From: Prochlorococcus sp. AG-418-I20
GTDB taxonomy: Bacteria; Cyanobacteriota; Cyanobacteriia; PCC-6307; Cyanobiaceae
Assembly (NCBI GenBank): GCA_003214175.1
Contig: QCLZ01000001.1
Location: 186,001 to 250,000, forward strand
Length of the DNA: 64,000 nucleotides
Direction: 5' to 3'
The notes under the pieces were generated by a model. The model saw nothing but the letters and a program-made list of their open reading frames with translations, did not search any database and was not told the DNA's origin. Positions within the stretch are counted from its first letter, which is position 1, and every line of letters begins with the position of its first letter. The position numbers and the translations under genes are program-made. Positions 55,433 to 64,000 of this stretch are shown one piece after another.

Positions 55433-57183
55433 TGAAAAAATATAAAAAAATTGTTCATCTTTTACCCCTAGATCATAGGAGATTTAAAGCACTCTATATT
55501 TTTAGCTTGATAATAATACTTGGTTTGTTTGGTAGATTAGTTAACCTTCAAGTCTTTAATGCCTCTGATTTGCAAAAGAAAGCCAGATTAATACAAACTT
55601 CAAAAACTACTTCTTTAAAGAAAAGGAGAGCAATTGTTGACAGAAATAATAGATTGATTGCTTATAATAAACCGCTTTATAAATTATGGGCCCATCCAAA
55701 ATATTTTAATTTTCCTGGCGATTCAAATAAGAGAGTTCGAAGTATTGAAGAAGTTGTCAAAAAATTATCGCCTGTTCTTGATGTAAAAGAAGAAATCCTC
55801 TTGAAAAAATTCAACAACAAAAAGAATGGCATCCAGCTCTTGGATCAGATTTCTGAAGAAAAAGCAGAAAAGATTAAAAATCTTAAAATTAGCGGTTTAG
55901 ATTTGTTTAAATATTCGCAAAGATATTATCCACAGGGAGAGCTTTATTCTAATCTTGTTGGATTTGTTAATGATGAGAATAAGGGGGTAGCAGGTTTGGA
56001 GCTTCATTTAGATAATCGTATTGAAGTCCTAAATAAAAGTAACTTAATAATTAGAGGAAAAGATGGAACCCCTTTGCCTGACAACTCATCTCCAGGAGAT
56101 TTCATTTCAGATCACAAGAGTTTAGGTCTAACTATAGATTCAAAGTTACAAAAAGCTGCATTTCATGCCTTATCAAGGCAAGTAAATAAATGGGAAGCAA
56201 AGAAAGGATTTGCAATAGTCATGGATGTTAATAATGGTGAGATTCTTTCATTGGTAACAGTCCCCTCTTATGATCCAAACAAATTTTGGCAGTATGATTC
56301 TGAACTCTTCAAGGGTTGGTATTTACAAGATTTATTTGAGCCTGGTTCAACTTTTAAACCCATTAATCTTGCTGTGGCTTTAGAAGAAAAAGTAATACAA
56401 AAAGATGGTTTAGTTGAAGATTCTGGAAAGATTAATGTTGGCGGATGGACACTCTCTAATTGGGATAAAAAAGGTAATGGATATATTGATTATCCGCAAG
56501 TTTTGCAGGTGTCAAGTAATGTTGGGATGGTAAAAATTATGCAAAATTTAGAACCAACAATTTATTGGGATTGGCTTAAAAATTTAGGCATCAACAAAAA
56601 CTTAGAGACTGACTTATATGAATCTACTGCAGGCCATCTAAAGAAGAAAGATGTATTTGTTAATCAATTAATTGAGCCCGCAGTGGCTTCCTATGGTAAA
56701 GGCTTCTCAATCTCGCCACTTAAGTTGGTCCAGCTTCATGCGGCCCTTGCAAATGGAGGGTTTGAAGTAACTCCGCACGTAACCTCAACTTTTAAGGAAA
56801 AAGCAAATATAAATTCTAAAAGACAATTTTTTTCATATGAGGTGACTAAAACTGTTCTGGAGTGGATGGAGAGCGTAGTTGATAAAGGTAGTGCATCTGA
56901 TGTGAAAATTGAAGGTTATAGAATAGCAGGGAAAACAGGTACGTCTCAAAAAGCTTTAAATGGTTCTTATACAAGTAAAAAGGTTTGTAGTTTTGTCGCG
57001 ATATTACCTGTTAATAATCCAAAGTATGTTGTACTAGTTGTAATCGATGAGCCATCTAAATCAAATGCATATGGTGCAACAGTCGCAGTCCCAGTTGCGA
57101 AAGAAATTATTGAAAGTTTAATAGTAATTGAAAAAATTCCTCCTAATAATCTAGAGCAAAGAGTGATTGTTAAAAAACCCTAA
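55432..57183 (+). CDS. ftsI: Peptidoglycan transpeptidase FtsI (PBP3)
   Basis: This is a class B penicillin-binding protein that cross-links septal peptidoglycan. One N-terminal membrane helix (FSLIIILGLFGRLV) is followed by the pedestal domain with RRAIVDRNNRLIAYNK and GVAGLE, then the transpeptidase motifs STFK (near 306), SSN (VSSNVGM) and KTGT (AGKTGTSQ). The longest frame uses TTG 55429, but ATG 55432 overlaps the previous stop as TGATG, so I prefer it (583 aa). Transaldolase follows downstream. Confidence 0.93.
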   Translation: MKKYKKIVHLLPLDHRRFKALYIFSLIIILGLFGRLVNLQVFNASDLQKKARLIQTSKTTSLKKRRAIVDRNNRLIAYNKPLYKLWAHPKYFNFPGDSNKRVRSIEEVVKKLSPVLDVKEEILLKKFNNKKNGIQLLDQISEEKAEKIKNLKISGLDLFKYSQRYYPQGELYSNLVGFVNDENKGVAGLELHLDNRIEVLNKSNLIIRGKDGTPLPDNSSPGDFISDHKSLGLTIDSKLQKAAFHALSRQVNKWEAKKGFAIVMDVNNGEILSLVTVPSYDPNKFWQYDSELFKGWYLQDLFEPGSTFKPINLAVALEEKVIQKDGLVEDSGKINVGGWTLSNWDKKGNGYIDYPQVLQVSSNVGMVKIMQNLEPTIYWDWLKNLGINKNLETDLYESTAGHLKKKDVFVNQLIEPAVASYGKGFSISPLKLVQLHAALANGGFEVTPHVTSTFKEKANINSKRQFFSYEVTKTVLEWMESVVDKGSASDVKIEGYRIAGKTGTSQKALNGSYTSKKVCSFVAILPVNNPKYVVLVVIDEPSKSNAYGATVAVPVAKEIIESLIVIEKIPPNNLEQRVIVKKP

Positions 57184-57275
57184 AATTTTCAAACTTTTTA
57201 AATATTTAGTTCATTATTTGATGATTTCATTAGGAATTAGAGCTAGTTTATAAACATATATATGATTATTTAGAT

Positions 57276-58277
57276 ATGAAATCAATTTTGGAACAATTGT
57301 CTTCAATGACTATTGTTGTTGCCGATACAGGAGATTTAGATTCGATAAAAAAATTTCAGCCAAGGGATGCGACTACAAATCCATCACTTATATTAGCTGC
57401 AGCTAAGAATCCTGATTATGTGAAATTAATAGATCAAGCTTTAGAAAGTTCCGAAAAGGCATTGCCCGAGGGGTCCTCTGAAATTGATCTCATTAAAGAA
57501 ACTGTTGATCAAGTTTCAGTATTTTTTGGAAAAGAAATCTTGCAAGTTATTTCAGGACGTGTATCTACAGAAGTTGATGCAAGACTGAGCTTTGACACTA
57601 AAGCTACAGTAAAAAAAGCAAGAAAGTTAATTAATCTCTATAAAAAATTTGGAATTAAAAAGGAAAGAATCTTAATTAAGATTGCCGCTACGTGGGAAGG
57701 AATTAAAGCTGCTGAAATCTTGGAAAAAGATGGTATCAAATGCAACTTGACTTTACTTTTTAATTTCTGCCAAGCCGTAACTTGTGCGAATGCAAAGATA
57801 ACCCTAATCTCTCCATTCGTCGGACGTATACTTGATTGGCATAAAGCAAAAACTGGTAAAACTAGTTTTGTGAGTTCCGAAGATCCTGGTGTTATTTCGG
57901 TCACACAAATTTATGAGTATTTTAAAGAAAAAGGATTCAAGACAGAAGTAATGGGAGCTAGCTTTAGAAATCTTGATGAAATAAAGGAATTAGCAGGTTG
58001 CGATCTTCTAACAATCGCACCAAAATTTCTAGAGGAACTAAAAAAAGAAGAAGGAGTTTTAACTAGAAAATTAGATGCATGTACAAATAAAAATAATTCT
58101 ATTGACTATGAATTTGAAGAAAAAGATTTTAGATTGAATATGTTAGAGGATCAAATGGCAAGTGAGAAGCTTAGTGAAGGGATAACAGGATTCAGCAAGG
58201 CTATAGAAGAATTGGAAGAGCTGCTACTGAAAAGATATTCAGAAATTAAAAGTCATAAATTAATTTCTGCTAACTAA
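57276..58277 (+). CDS. tal: Transaldolase
   Basis: Transaldolase moves a dihydroxyacetone unit between sugar phosphates in the pentose phosphate pathway. DATTNPSLI (31-39) and the Schiff-base lysine in [12 protein letters not shown] (Lys135) are typical, as is [10 protein letters not shown]. At 333 aa it is the short form without an EF-hand extension. In Prochlorococcus tal is often carried by cyanophages; here it lies in host context with no phage genes around it. Start ATG 57276. Confidence 0.94.
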   Translation: MKSILEQLSSMTIVVADTGDLDSIKKFQPRDATTNPSLILAAAKNPDYVKLIDQALESSEKALPEGSSEIDLIKETVDQVSVFFGKEILQVISGRVSTEVDARLSFDTKATVKKARKLINLYKKFGIKKERILIKIAATWEGIKAAEILEKDGIKCNLTLLFNFCQAVTCANAKITLISPFVGRILDWHKAKTGKTSFVSSEDPGVISVTQIYEYFKEKGFKTEVMGASFRNLDEIKELAGCDLLTIAPKFLEELKKEEGVLTRKLDACTNKNNSIDYEFEEKDFRLNMLEDQMASEKLSEGITGFSKAIEELEELLLKRYSEIKSHKLISAN

Positions 58278-58301
58278 ATTTAAGTTTCAATTGAAAAAGA
58301 A

Positions 58302-59435
58302 TTAAGTCCCACTTTTTGTTAAAAGTCTTCTTATAACTCTTTTTGCAATATCTTCATAACTCATCTCCCCTGATAATATTTGAGCAATACGTTTAGGGGC
58401 TGTTTTTCTTTTGACTCCTAACTGGTACCCAGTTCTGGGGAATCTATAAAATATCTGGGCTATTCTCCTACCCCAAGCCATTGATTTACCCCAAATGTTG
58501 TTAATTTTTTTCGTGTAAATATTTAAATCATCTACTTTCCCTGATAGGCACTGATCTATGTATTCTGCAGCATAAAAACTGCTAATTAAAGATGGTCTAA
58601 TTCCTTCAGCTAAAAATGGATCACATAGTGATGCTGCATCTCCAACCGCTAAAACTTTATTACCGTTAATTGAGTGAAAGCCATTCCATATTCTCAGTTT
58701 CTTACTAATTGCTTTATGAGGAAAATCATTAAAACCGAAGCTGCTGATCACTTGCTTATTAATATCCTGATTTTCTAGGAGACCATTATTAATAAAAGTA
58801 CCTAACCCAATATTTAAGCTTTCTCTCAAAGGGAATGCCCATGCAAACCCATATTTTATAAATCCAAACTCAAATCTAACTGCATCTCTAGGTATTTCAC
58901 CTAACCCTTTCAATCTTAATGAGATTGTGTTCGCAAATTTTGGTTTTCTTGGCCCTAAATTGAAATATCCTGCCCATTTGGATTGGGATCCATCTGCAAT
59001 AACAAGAAATTCTGATATGTATTTTTTTTTGTTATTGCAGGTAATTTCCCATTTGTCATTTTTTTTTATGATTTTTTCTATCAATAATGGTTTCATTATC
59101 TGAACTCCACTACTCAAGGACTCATTAAGTAGTAATTGATCAAGTTTCTCTCTTTTAATAATCCAAAATGGGGATTCACCAGTCAGATCAGCGGTAACAT
59201 TATCTGCAGCTTTCCATCTGAATTCAACATTTTTAATTTTTGACTCTATGGAATCTTCTATGTCTAAAGGAAGAAATCTTTGCATTGCAGATGCCATTCC
59301 ACCTGCACACGGTTTATAGTCTTGGGATTTTTCTTTTTCAATAATTAAAACTGAATATCCTTTCTTTGATAGGTTAAGAGCGGTTGAAGATCCTGATAAA
59401 CCTCCCCCAATTATTACAACATCAAACTCTATCAA
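58302..59435 (-). CDS. FAD-dependent oxidoreductase, geranylgeranyl-reductase family
   Basis: The N-terminal dinucleotide-binding motif [13 protein letters not shown] is at about 11-23, and [19 protein letters not shown] near 272 is the second FAD region; KPCAGGMAS-type residues lie between. The family includes ChlP, which reduces geranylgeranyl chlorophyll to phytyl chlorophyll, and menaquinone or lipid reductases. Whether this is ChlP or a relative cannot be settled here. It has 377 aa and starts at TTG 59435, overlapping the frr stop by four bases (TTGA), so the pair is coupled. Confidence 0.82.
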   Translation of the reverse strand: MIEFDVVIIGGGLSGSSTALNLSKKGYSVLIIEKEKSQDYKPCAGGMASAMQRFLPLDIEDSIESKIKNVEFRWKAADNVTADLTGESPFWIIKREKLDQLLLNESLSSGVQIMKPLLIEKIIKKNDKWEITCNNKKKYISEFLVIADGSQSKWAGYFNLGPRKPKFANTISLRLKGLGEIPRDAVRFEFGFIKYGFAWAFPLRESLNIGLGTFINNGLLENQDINKQVISSFGFNDFPHKAISKKLRIWNGFHSINGNKVLAVGDAASLCDPFLAEGIRPSLISSFYAAEYIDQCLSGKVDDLNIYTKKINNIWGKSMAWGRRIAQIFYRFPRTGYQLGVKRKTAPKRIAQILSGEMSYEDIAKRVIRRLLTKSGT

Positions 59436-59980
59436 ACTTTTAGAATTTCCTTCTCTTTTTCAGACAATTTAGTTTCTATTAAAGCAATATATTTATCAGT
59501 AATTTTCTGAATTTCAGATTGATTATCTCTCGATTCGTCAATAGAAAGAAGACCATCTTTTTCGTCTTTTTTTTCTTTATCAACAGCATCTCTTCTAATA
59601 TTTCTCAAGGCTACTTTCCCTTCCTCTGCATATTTAGAGGCTAATTTACAAAATTCCTTTCTTCTTTCTTCTGTTAAAGGAGGAACATTTATTCTTATAA
59701 CCTTTCCATCATTATTTGGAGTAATACCTAAATCACTCATAGAAATAGATTTCTCTATCGCTTGTAAACATGAAATATCAAACGGTTGTATTGAAATTGT
59801 TTGTGAATCAACAGTGCTTATGGTGGCGAGTGATTTAATTGGTGTTTCTGCTCCGTAGTATTCAACACTTACTCTGTCTAACAATGAAGCATTAGCTCTG
59901 CCTGTCCTAATTGTATTAAAGTTTCTTTGTGTGGCTTCAATACTTTTATTCATATTTTCTTGAATTTCTTGTTCTTTCAT
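59432..59980 (-). CDS. frr: Ribosome recycling factor
   Basis: Frr splits post-termination ribosomes with [22 protein letters not shown] near 26-44 and [16 protein letters not shown] in the second half are family signatures. It has 182 aa, as usual. It lies between pyrH (21 bases upstream) and the oxidoreductase on the minus strand, the standard pyrH-frr pair. The start is ATG 59980. Confidence 0.96.
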   Translation of the reverse strand: MKEQEIQENMNKSIEATQRNFNTIRTGRANASLLDRVSVEYYGAETPIKSLATISTVDSQTISIQPFDISCLQAIEKSISMSDLGITPNNDGKVIRINVPPLTEERRKEFCKLASKYAEEGKVALRNIRRDAVDKEKKDEKDGLLSIDESRDNQSEIQKITDKYIALIETKLSEKEKEILKV

Positions 59981-60001
59981 AATAAAAAATTTAAATAAGC
60001 T

Positions 60002-60706
60002 TTAACTAATTAATGAACCTACAGGATCACCAGCAACTGCTTTAGAGATGTTCCCTTTTTTGAATATATCAAATACCATAATGGGAATTTTGTTATCTTT
60101 GCAGAGTGCAATTGCAGTGCTATCCATTACTGCGATTTCATCACTAAGAACTTGTTGATAACTAAGAGTAGAATATTTTTTTGCCTCTTTAAATTTATTA
60201 GGATCACAATTATATACTCCATCGACTTTGGTAGCCTTCATAACAACTTCAGCATTTATCTCTGCTGCCCTCAGAGCCGCTGTAGTGTCAGTTGTGAAAA
60301 ATGGATTTCCGCAACCACCTCCGAAGACTACAACTCTACCTTTTTCTAAATGTCTCATAGCTCTTCTTCTGATATAGGGTTCTGCGATTTCTTGCATTTC
60401 TATCGCAGTTTGAACTCTGGTTGCAACTCCAACTCTCTCTAAACCATCTTGAAGCGAAATGGCATTCATTACTGTTGCTAGCATTCCAACGTAATCAGCC
60501 GTCGCTCTATCCATGCCATCTGCAGACCCTTTAAGTCCCCTAAAAATATTCCCACCTCCAACAACTATTGCAAGTTGTACGTTATTTTCAACTACTTTTG
60601 AAACATCCTCTGAAATTGACTGAACTATAGCAGGATCAATACCATAAGGTTTTTCACCCATTAGTGCTTCGCCACTAAGTTTTAAGAGAACTCTTTTGTA
60701 AGTCAT
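60002..60706 (-). CDS. pyrH: Uridylate kinase (UMP kinase) PyrH
   Basis: PyrH makes UDP from UMP and is a hexameric bacterial enzyme unrelated to eukaryotic UMP kinases. [44 protein letters not shown] and [13 protein letters not shown]-type segments are all present. It has 234 aa. It is directly upstream of frr, as in most bacteria. A gap of 127 bases separates it from cobO and contains the short frame at 60730. Confidence 0.96.
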   Translation of the reverse strand: MTYKRVLLKLSGEALMGEKPYGIDPAIVQSISEDVSKVVENNVQLAIVVGGGNIFRGLKGSADGMDRATADYVGMLATVMNAISLQDGLERVGVATRVQTAIEMQEIAEPYIRRRAMRHLEKGRVVVFGGGCGNPFFTTDTTAALRAAEINAEVVMKATKVDGVYNCDPNKFKEAKKYSTLSYQQVLSDEIAVMDSTAIALCKDNKIPIMVFDIFKKGNISKAVAGDPVGSLIS

Positions 60707-60729
60707 TCAACAATTGTACTTTTAAGACA

Positions 60730-60816
60730 TTAGCAAGTAAATGCACCATATTTAATTTTTGTTCGGATATTGCTTTCGTCTTTAAACATTTCTAAACCTG
60801 CCAAAAGAAAATTCAA
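60730..60816 (-). CDS. Possible 28-aa protein in the cobO-pyrH gap
   Basis: A frame from TTG 60816 to TAA 60730-60732 encodes 28 residues (MNFLLAGLEMFKDESNIRTK, then IKYGAFTC). AGAAG lies about ten bases before the TTG. The frame stays open back to a TGA overlapping the cobO end, so it was not truncated by a stop. An ATG inside would give 19 residues. The composition looks protein-like, but the small size means it could be chance. Confidence 0.3.
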   Translation of the reverse strand: MNFLLAGLEMFKDESNIRTKIKYGAFTC

Positions 60817-60833
60817 AAAATAATTTGCTTCTA

Positions 60834-61526
60834 CTAAAATTCAACACACTTTTGTGCTTTTATTCCTTGTTCTTTAAAAGGATGTCTTATAAGTTTCATT
60901 TCTGTAACTAGATCAGCGTAATTGATAATTGAATCAGATGCTCCTCTTCCAGTTAAAACAATATGATTTTTTCTGTTATTTAAGCTTTTTAAAAAAGTGA
61001 TTATCTCTTCTGGTGTGAGATAACCAAGTTTTGTTGCAATATTAATTTCATCAAGAATGATAAGTTTATAAGAGTCGTTCTTTATATATTTTTTGGCTAG
61101 TTGCCATGCTTCTTGAACTAATTGTTCATCTCTTATTCTGTCTTGTGTTTCCCAAGTAAATCCTTCTCCTAACGAATGCCAAGATATGTTTGCAGATAGA
61201 TTTTTAAGTGCTTTTTCCTCTCCAGTGCTCCAGCCTCCTTTAATAAATTGAATTATTGCCACTTTATAACCATGCCCTATTGTCCTTAAAGCCATACCTA
61301 AAGATGCAGTTGTCTTGCCCTTACCATTCCCTGTAAAAACAATTAATAATCCTTTTTTTGTTCTTCTAACTTGTAGTCTTTCGGCTTGAATTTCTTTTCT
61401 TTGCTGCATTCTTTTTTTATATGAGCTCTCATCGTTTTCCGGGGATAATTTTCCTCCCATCCCAAGTTCTTTAGCTTGACTATCAAGATTAAATATTATC
61501 TCGGAAGAAAAAGGTTCTTCTTTCAT
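60834..61526 (-). CDS. cobO: Cob(I)yrinic acid a,c-diamide adenosyltransferase CobO/BtuR
   Basis: CobO attaches the adenosyl group to corrinoids with ATP. The P-loop GNGKGKTTASLGMALR, IIQFIKGGWSTGEE, LDEINIATKLGYL and VLTGRGAS are family signatures. The first 50 residues (acidic, with MQQRKEIQAERL) are typical of the CobO kind. It has 230 aa. It lies near the recombinase gene (31 bases) on the same strand. With cobM and cobK this indicates endogenous corrinoid synthesis. Confidence 0.94.
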   Translation of the reverse strand: MKEEPFSSEIIFNLDSQAKELGMGGKLSPENDESSYKKRMQQRKEIQAERLQVRRTKKGLLIVFTGNGKGKTTASLGMALRTIGHGYKVAIIQFIKGGWSTGEEKALKNLSANISWHSLGEGFTWETQDRIRDEQLVQEAWQLAKKYIKNDSYKLIILDEINIATKLGYLTPEEIITFLKSLNNRKNHIVLTGRGASDSIINYADLVTEMKLIRHPFKEQGIKAQKCVEF

Positions 61527-61557
61527 AAAACTATATTTTTTTAGTAATTATAAATCT

Positions 61558-62727
61558 TTAAATACTTTTAGCTCTCTTAACTTTTAAAAGGGCATTATTA
61601 ACTGCTTTTTGTTGATCTCTTTTAGTAATCCAGTGGTGATAAGTTTGAGTATGAAGACTAACCGAATGTCCCATCATTCTTGCCGCCACAGTATCAGGTA
61701 AATCATAAAAGATTGTTCTAACTGCCCAAGCATGCCTGAGGTCATAAGGTTTTACCTGTAAAGAGTAACGCTTAAACTGATCTGTAATTTTTTTTCCAAT
61801 ATTCTGTAAAGTTGTTATTTTAAGATCTTTTTTTATACTTGGAAGTAATTCTGGATTCTCACCAAGTTTTGATAATTCGAATTTTTCTACCCACTCGGGA
61901 TGGAATGGCCAAACTTGATGCTCTCCTGTTTTAGTAGTAGGTAAAACTCTTACAATTTTGTCTCCAAAACTTTTTAAGGAACTTAAATCACAAAAAAATA
62001 CTTCATGATTTCTTAATCCATATGTGGCCATCAAACCAAAAACAAATTTCCAAGATTTGTTTGGTATCTTCGCCCAAAGTTTCTCTATGACCTCGTCTGT
62101 TGGAAGATTCCTAAATCCTGCTTTATTGAGTCCATATCCTTTAGACTTTGATTTCCAATCTTCTGGAAGTTTAATCTCCATAAATTTAGCTAAAACACTT
62201 AGAGAAGTGGCACATTGTTTCCTACTTCTGCTCCCTTCCTTATAGCTTTCAAGTGTTTTTTGAAATATTTTTTCTAACTCTTCACTGTCATATTCATTAT
62301 AAATATTGAGTACTCTTTTCAAATAGGGTTTGTAAGAACTTCTCCAAGTGGTTTTTCTAGTGCTGCTTAAATATTCACTTTTGCTTTCCTTAAAAAAATA
62401 TTCCTCAAATTGATTTAATCTATTTTGAAATTCAAAGTCATTTTTTATTTCTTTTTTATTAGAGTTAGCTAACCAATGAATCCAGTTAAATTGATTTAGT
62501 TCCAGTTGCAAATTGATTAATTGTAATTTTTTCTTAGCTTCCTCTAATCCAGAAATGTCAGCCTTTAAACCAAGAGATATTCTTTGAATTTTAAAATTGT
62601 TTTTATCTTCTTTTGAAGGAAGTGAACCTCTTATATTTAATTTCTCCCCCCTCTTTTCAATTCTTAGTTTACTGCCTTGAGTAGCAAATGCATCATTGAT
62701 ATTATTGATTTCCTGAATTACGTTCAT
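61558..62727 (-). CDS. Tyrosine recombinase / integrase-like protein, stand-alone
   Basis: The C-terminal catalytic domain (from about residue 205) has Arg239 in YGLRNHE, Lys266 in the beta hairpin (TKTGEH), the second box Y328-D-L-R331-H332, His354 in MMGHS and the nucleophile Tyr363 in TYHHW. In the usual HxxR box the first His is Tyr328 here. The N-terminal half is a Lys-rich helical arm and SAM-like core-binding domain. It has 389 aa. No other phage gene, tRNA end or attachment repeat is adjacent, so it may be a housekeeping-like or domesticated recombinase. It is divergent from hemH. Confidence 0.85.
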   Translation of the reverse strand: MNVIQEINNINDAFATQGSKLRIEKRGEKLNIRGSLPSKEDKNNFKIQRISLGLKADISGLEEAKKKLQLINLQLELNQFNWIHWLANSNKKEIKNDFEFQNRLNQFEEYFFKESKSEYLSSTRKTTWRSSYKPYLKRVLNIYNEYDSEELEKIFQKTLESYKEGSRSRKQCATSLSVLAKFMEIKLPEDWKSKSKGYGLNKAGFRNLPTDEVIEKLWAKIPNKSWKFVFGLMATYGLRNHEVFFCDLSSLKSFGDKIVRVLPTTKTGEHQVWPFHPEWVEKFELSKLGENPELLPSIKKDLKITTLQNIGKKITDQFKRYSLQVKPYDLRHAWAVRTIFYDLPDTVAARMMGHSVSLHTQTYHHWITKRDQQKAVNNALLKVKRAKSI

Positions 62728-62792
62728 TAACTTATATAATTATCCATATGATGACGTTTTTAATGTTGATTTTCAATCTTCATAAATTTTAA

Positions 62793-63968
62793 ATGGATAA
62801 AGTAGGCGTCTTACTAATGAATTTAGGAGGGCCTGAACGCATTAATGACGTAGGGCCATTCTTATATAATCTTTTTTCTGATCCAGAGATAATCAGGACA
62901 CCTTTCCCTGTTTTTCAAAAACCTTTAGCTTGGTTAATTAGTACGCTTAGAAGTACTACTTCGCAGCAGGCTTATCTCTCCATAGGAGGGGGATCACCAA
63001 TAAGAAGGATAACTGAACAACAGGCTAGAGAACTGCAAACTAAATTAAGGGATAAAGGGTTAAATGCTACTACCTATATCGCTATGAGATACTGGCATCC
63101 TTTTACAGAATCAGCAATAGCTGATATGAAAGCAGATGGTATAGATCAAATTGTTGTACTACCTCTTTATCCACATTTTTCAATAAGTACAAGTGGTTCA
63201 AGCTTCAGGGAATTAAAAAAATTAAGAGATTCTGATATTGATTTCAAGAAAATTCCGATGAGATGTATAAGAAGTTGGTTCAGCCAATCAGGTTATTTGA
63301 AGTCAATGGTTGAATTAATTTCAGAACAAATTTCACTTTGTGAATCACCTTCTGACGCGCATATATTTTTTACTGCTCATGGAGTTCCCAAAAGTTATGT
63401 AGAGGAAGCTGGAGACCCGTATAAACAACAAATTGAAGATTGCTCTTTACTGATAATAAATGAGCTGGAAAAATATTTAGGGCACAGTAACTCTCATACA
63501 CTTTCTTATCAAAGTAGAGTTGGCCCAGTTGAATGGTTGAAGCCTTACACAGAAGAAGTATTAGAAGATCTTGGGAAGTCTAATGTTAATGATTTGATTG
63601 TCGTTCCAATAAGTTTTGTCGGTGAGCATATTGAAACATTGCAGGAAATTGATATTGAATATAAAGAAATTGCTGAAAAGGCTGGTATTAAAAATTTTCG
63701 AAGGGTTAGGGCGCTAAATACTCATCCTACTTTTATTGAGGGACTTAGTGATCTAGTAGTTTCTTGTTTGGAAGGCCCTCTGATTAATATTGAAGAGGCT
63801 TCTCAGTTGCCTGAAAAAGTTAAATTATATCCCCAAGAGAAATGGCAATGGGGTTGGAATAATAGTTCTGAAGTCTGGAATGGAAGGGTTGCCATGATTG
63901 TTTTTTTGGTTCTTTTTATTGAACTTATTTCAGGATCTGGACCCTTGCATAGGCTGGGAGTTTTATAA
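62793..63968 (+). CDS. hemH: Ferrochelatase with C-terminal chlorophyll-binding (HLIP-like) tail
   Basis: HemH inserts Fe2+ into protoporphyrin IX. Ferrochelatase signatures: [10 protein letters not shown] at the start, [16 protein letters not shown] near 118-135 and [13 protein letters not shown] with the metal-site His, and [12 protein letters not shown]. After about residue 340 a linker leads to a single helix preceded by [11 protein letters not shown], the HLIP chlorophyll-binding motif. It has 391 aa, the length of cyanobacterial and plastid type enzymes with the CAB tail. The tail probably ties heme synthesis to chlorophyll-protein assembly. Confidence 0.95.
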   Translation: MDKVGVLLMNLGGPERINDVGPFLYNLFSDPEIIRTPFPVFQKPLAWLISTLRSTTSQQAYLSIGGGSPIRRITEQQARELQTKLRDKGLNATTYIAMRYWHPFTESAIADMKADGIDQIVVLPLYPHFSISTSGSSFRELKKLRDSDIDFKKIPMRCIRSWFSQSGYLKSMVELISEQISLCESPSDAHIFFTAHGVPKSYVEEAGDPYKQQIEDCSLLIINELEKYLGHSNSHTLSYQSRVGPVEWLKPYTEEVLEDLGKSNVNDLIVVPISFVGEHIETLQEIDIEYKEIAEKAGIKNFRRVRALNTHPTFIEGLSDLVVSCLEGPLINIEEASQLPEKVKLYPQEKWQWGWNNSSEVWNGRVAMIVFLVLFIELISGSGPLHRLGVL

Positions 63969-64000
63969 AGATTAATTCATAAACTACTATAGAAATTTGA

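Noticed and set aside
57276-58277. Phage-derived transaldolase
   Set aside because: Cyanophages carry tal, but this one lies among host genes (ftsI and the frr operon) and has normal length.
61558-62727. A prophage or genomic island marked by the integrase
   Set aside because: No phage structural or replication genes, no tRNA and no direct repeats are nearby. Both neighbours are core metabolic genes.

Overview
The window looks like a piece of a Prochlorococcus chromosome of a high-light-adapted clade. The DNA is strongly AT-rich (about two thirds A+T by eye) and gene-dense. It carries photosystem I genes (psaF, psaJ), cytochrome b6f genes (petA, petC), psb27, a high-light-inducible protein gene, a ferrochelatase with a chlorophyll-binding tail, and corrinoid and tetrapyrrole genes. 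I infer the genus from gene content and remembered gene order; the exact strain cannot be fixed from here. All but three short coding frames look intact. There is no prophage, insertion sequence or CRISPR array, so this reads as conserved backbone rather than a genomic island.

Layout. 1-13.7 kb: the start of a GroEL gene, fabG, ispD, an LD-carboxypeptidase, ubiA, ppx, a RodZ-like gene, then cobM-lgt-petA-petC on the minus strand, tatC close by, an NFACT (RqcH-like) gene, gmk, psaJ and psaF. 13.7-20.9 kb: tsaD, hli, a Na+/H+ antiporter, gltX, tRNA-Asp, a small KOW-like gene, tRNA-Trp, rplS, map and a short-chain dehydrogenase. 21-24.4 kb: five plus-strand genes of poorly known function (P-loop/DRTGG protein, SLOG/DprA-like protein, YajQ, a 68-residue protein, an SPFH protein). 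24.4-33.5 kb: hemL, xth, then a plus-strand run of two uncharacterised genes, larC and a flippase-like membrane protein, then an iron-type ABC permease, a CobW GTPase with a histidine repeat, a PCD-type dehydratase and a YjbQ protein on the minus strand. 33.5-49.6 kb: carboxypeptidase Taq, a first pyrophosphatase, hemC, the principal sigma factor, priA, argB, ssb, cobK, cutA, a PfkB kinase, purA, psb27 and proS. 49.7-64 kb: an HTH protein, a second pyrophosphatase, an ArsC-like protein, lepB, a tandem histidine phosphatase, a CPBP protease, an FtsL-shaped protein with ftsI, tal, a geranylgeranyl-reductase-like oxidoreductase, frr, pyrH, cobO, a tyrosine recombinase and hemH.

How the genes work together. 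Six tetrapyrrole genes (hemL, hemC, hemH, cobM, cobK, cobO) cover the common trunk, heme and B12 branches but are scattered. The petC-petA genes make the electron-transfer subunits of cytochrome b6f, and tatC encodes the translocase for the twin-arginine signal of PetC. ppx and two family I pyrophosphatases handle polyphosphate and pyrophosphate. Genes are packed tightly: several convergent pairs share or abut their stop codons, and only one gap exceeds 300 bases (37954-38278, between sigA and priA).

I saw no clear new multi-gene system. The best leads are: a permease gene whose coding frame runs about 186 bases upstream of any usual start codon; a second pyrophosphatase with an Asp-to-Ala change in its signature; a SLOG/DRTGG/YajQ gene block; an FtsL-like candidate before ftsI; a stand-alone recombinase with Tyr in place of the usual His in its HxxR box; a Psb27 without a lipidation cysteine; and two short unlisted reading frames beside xth and cobO.
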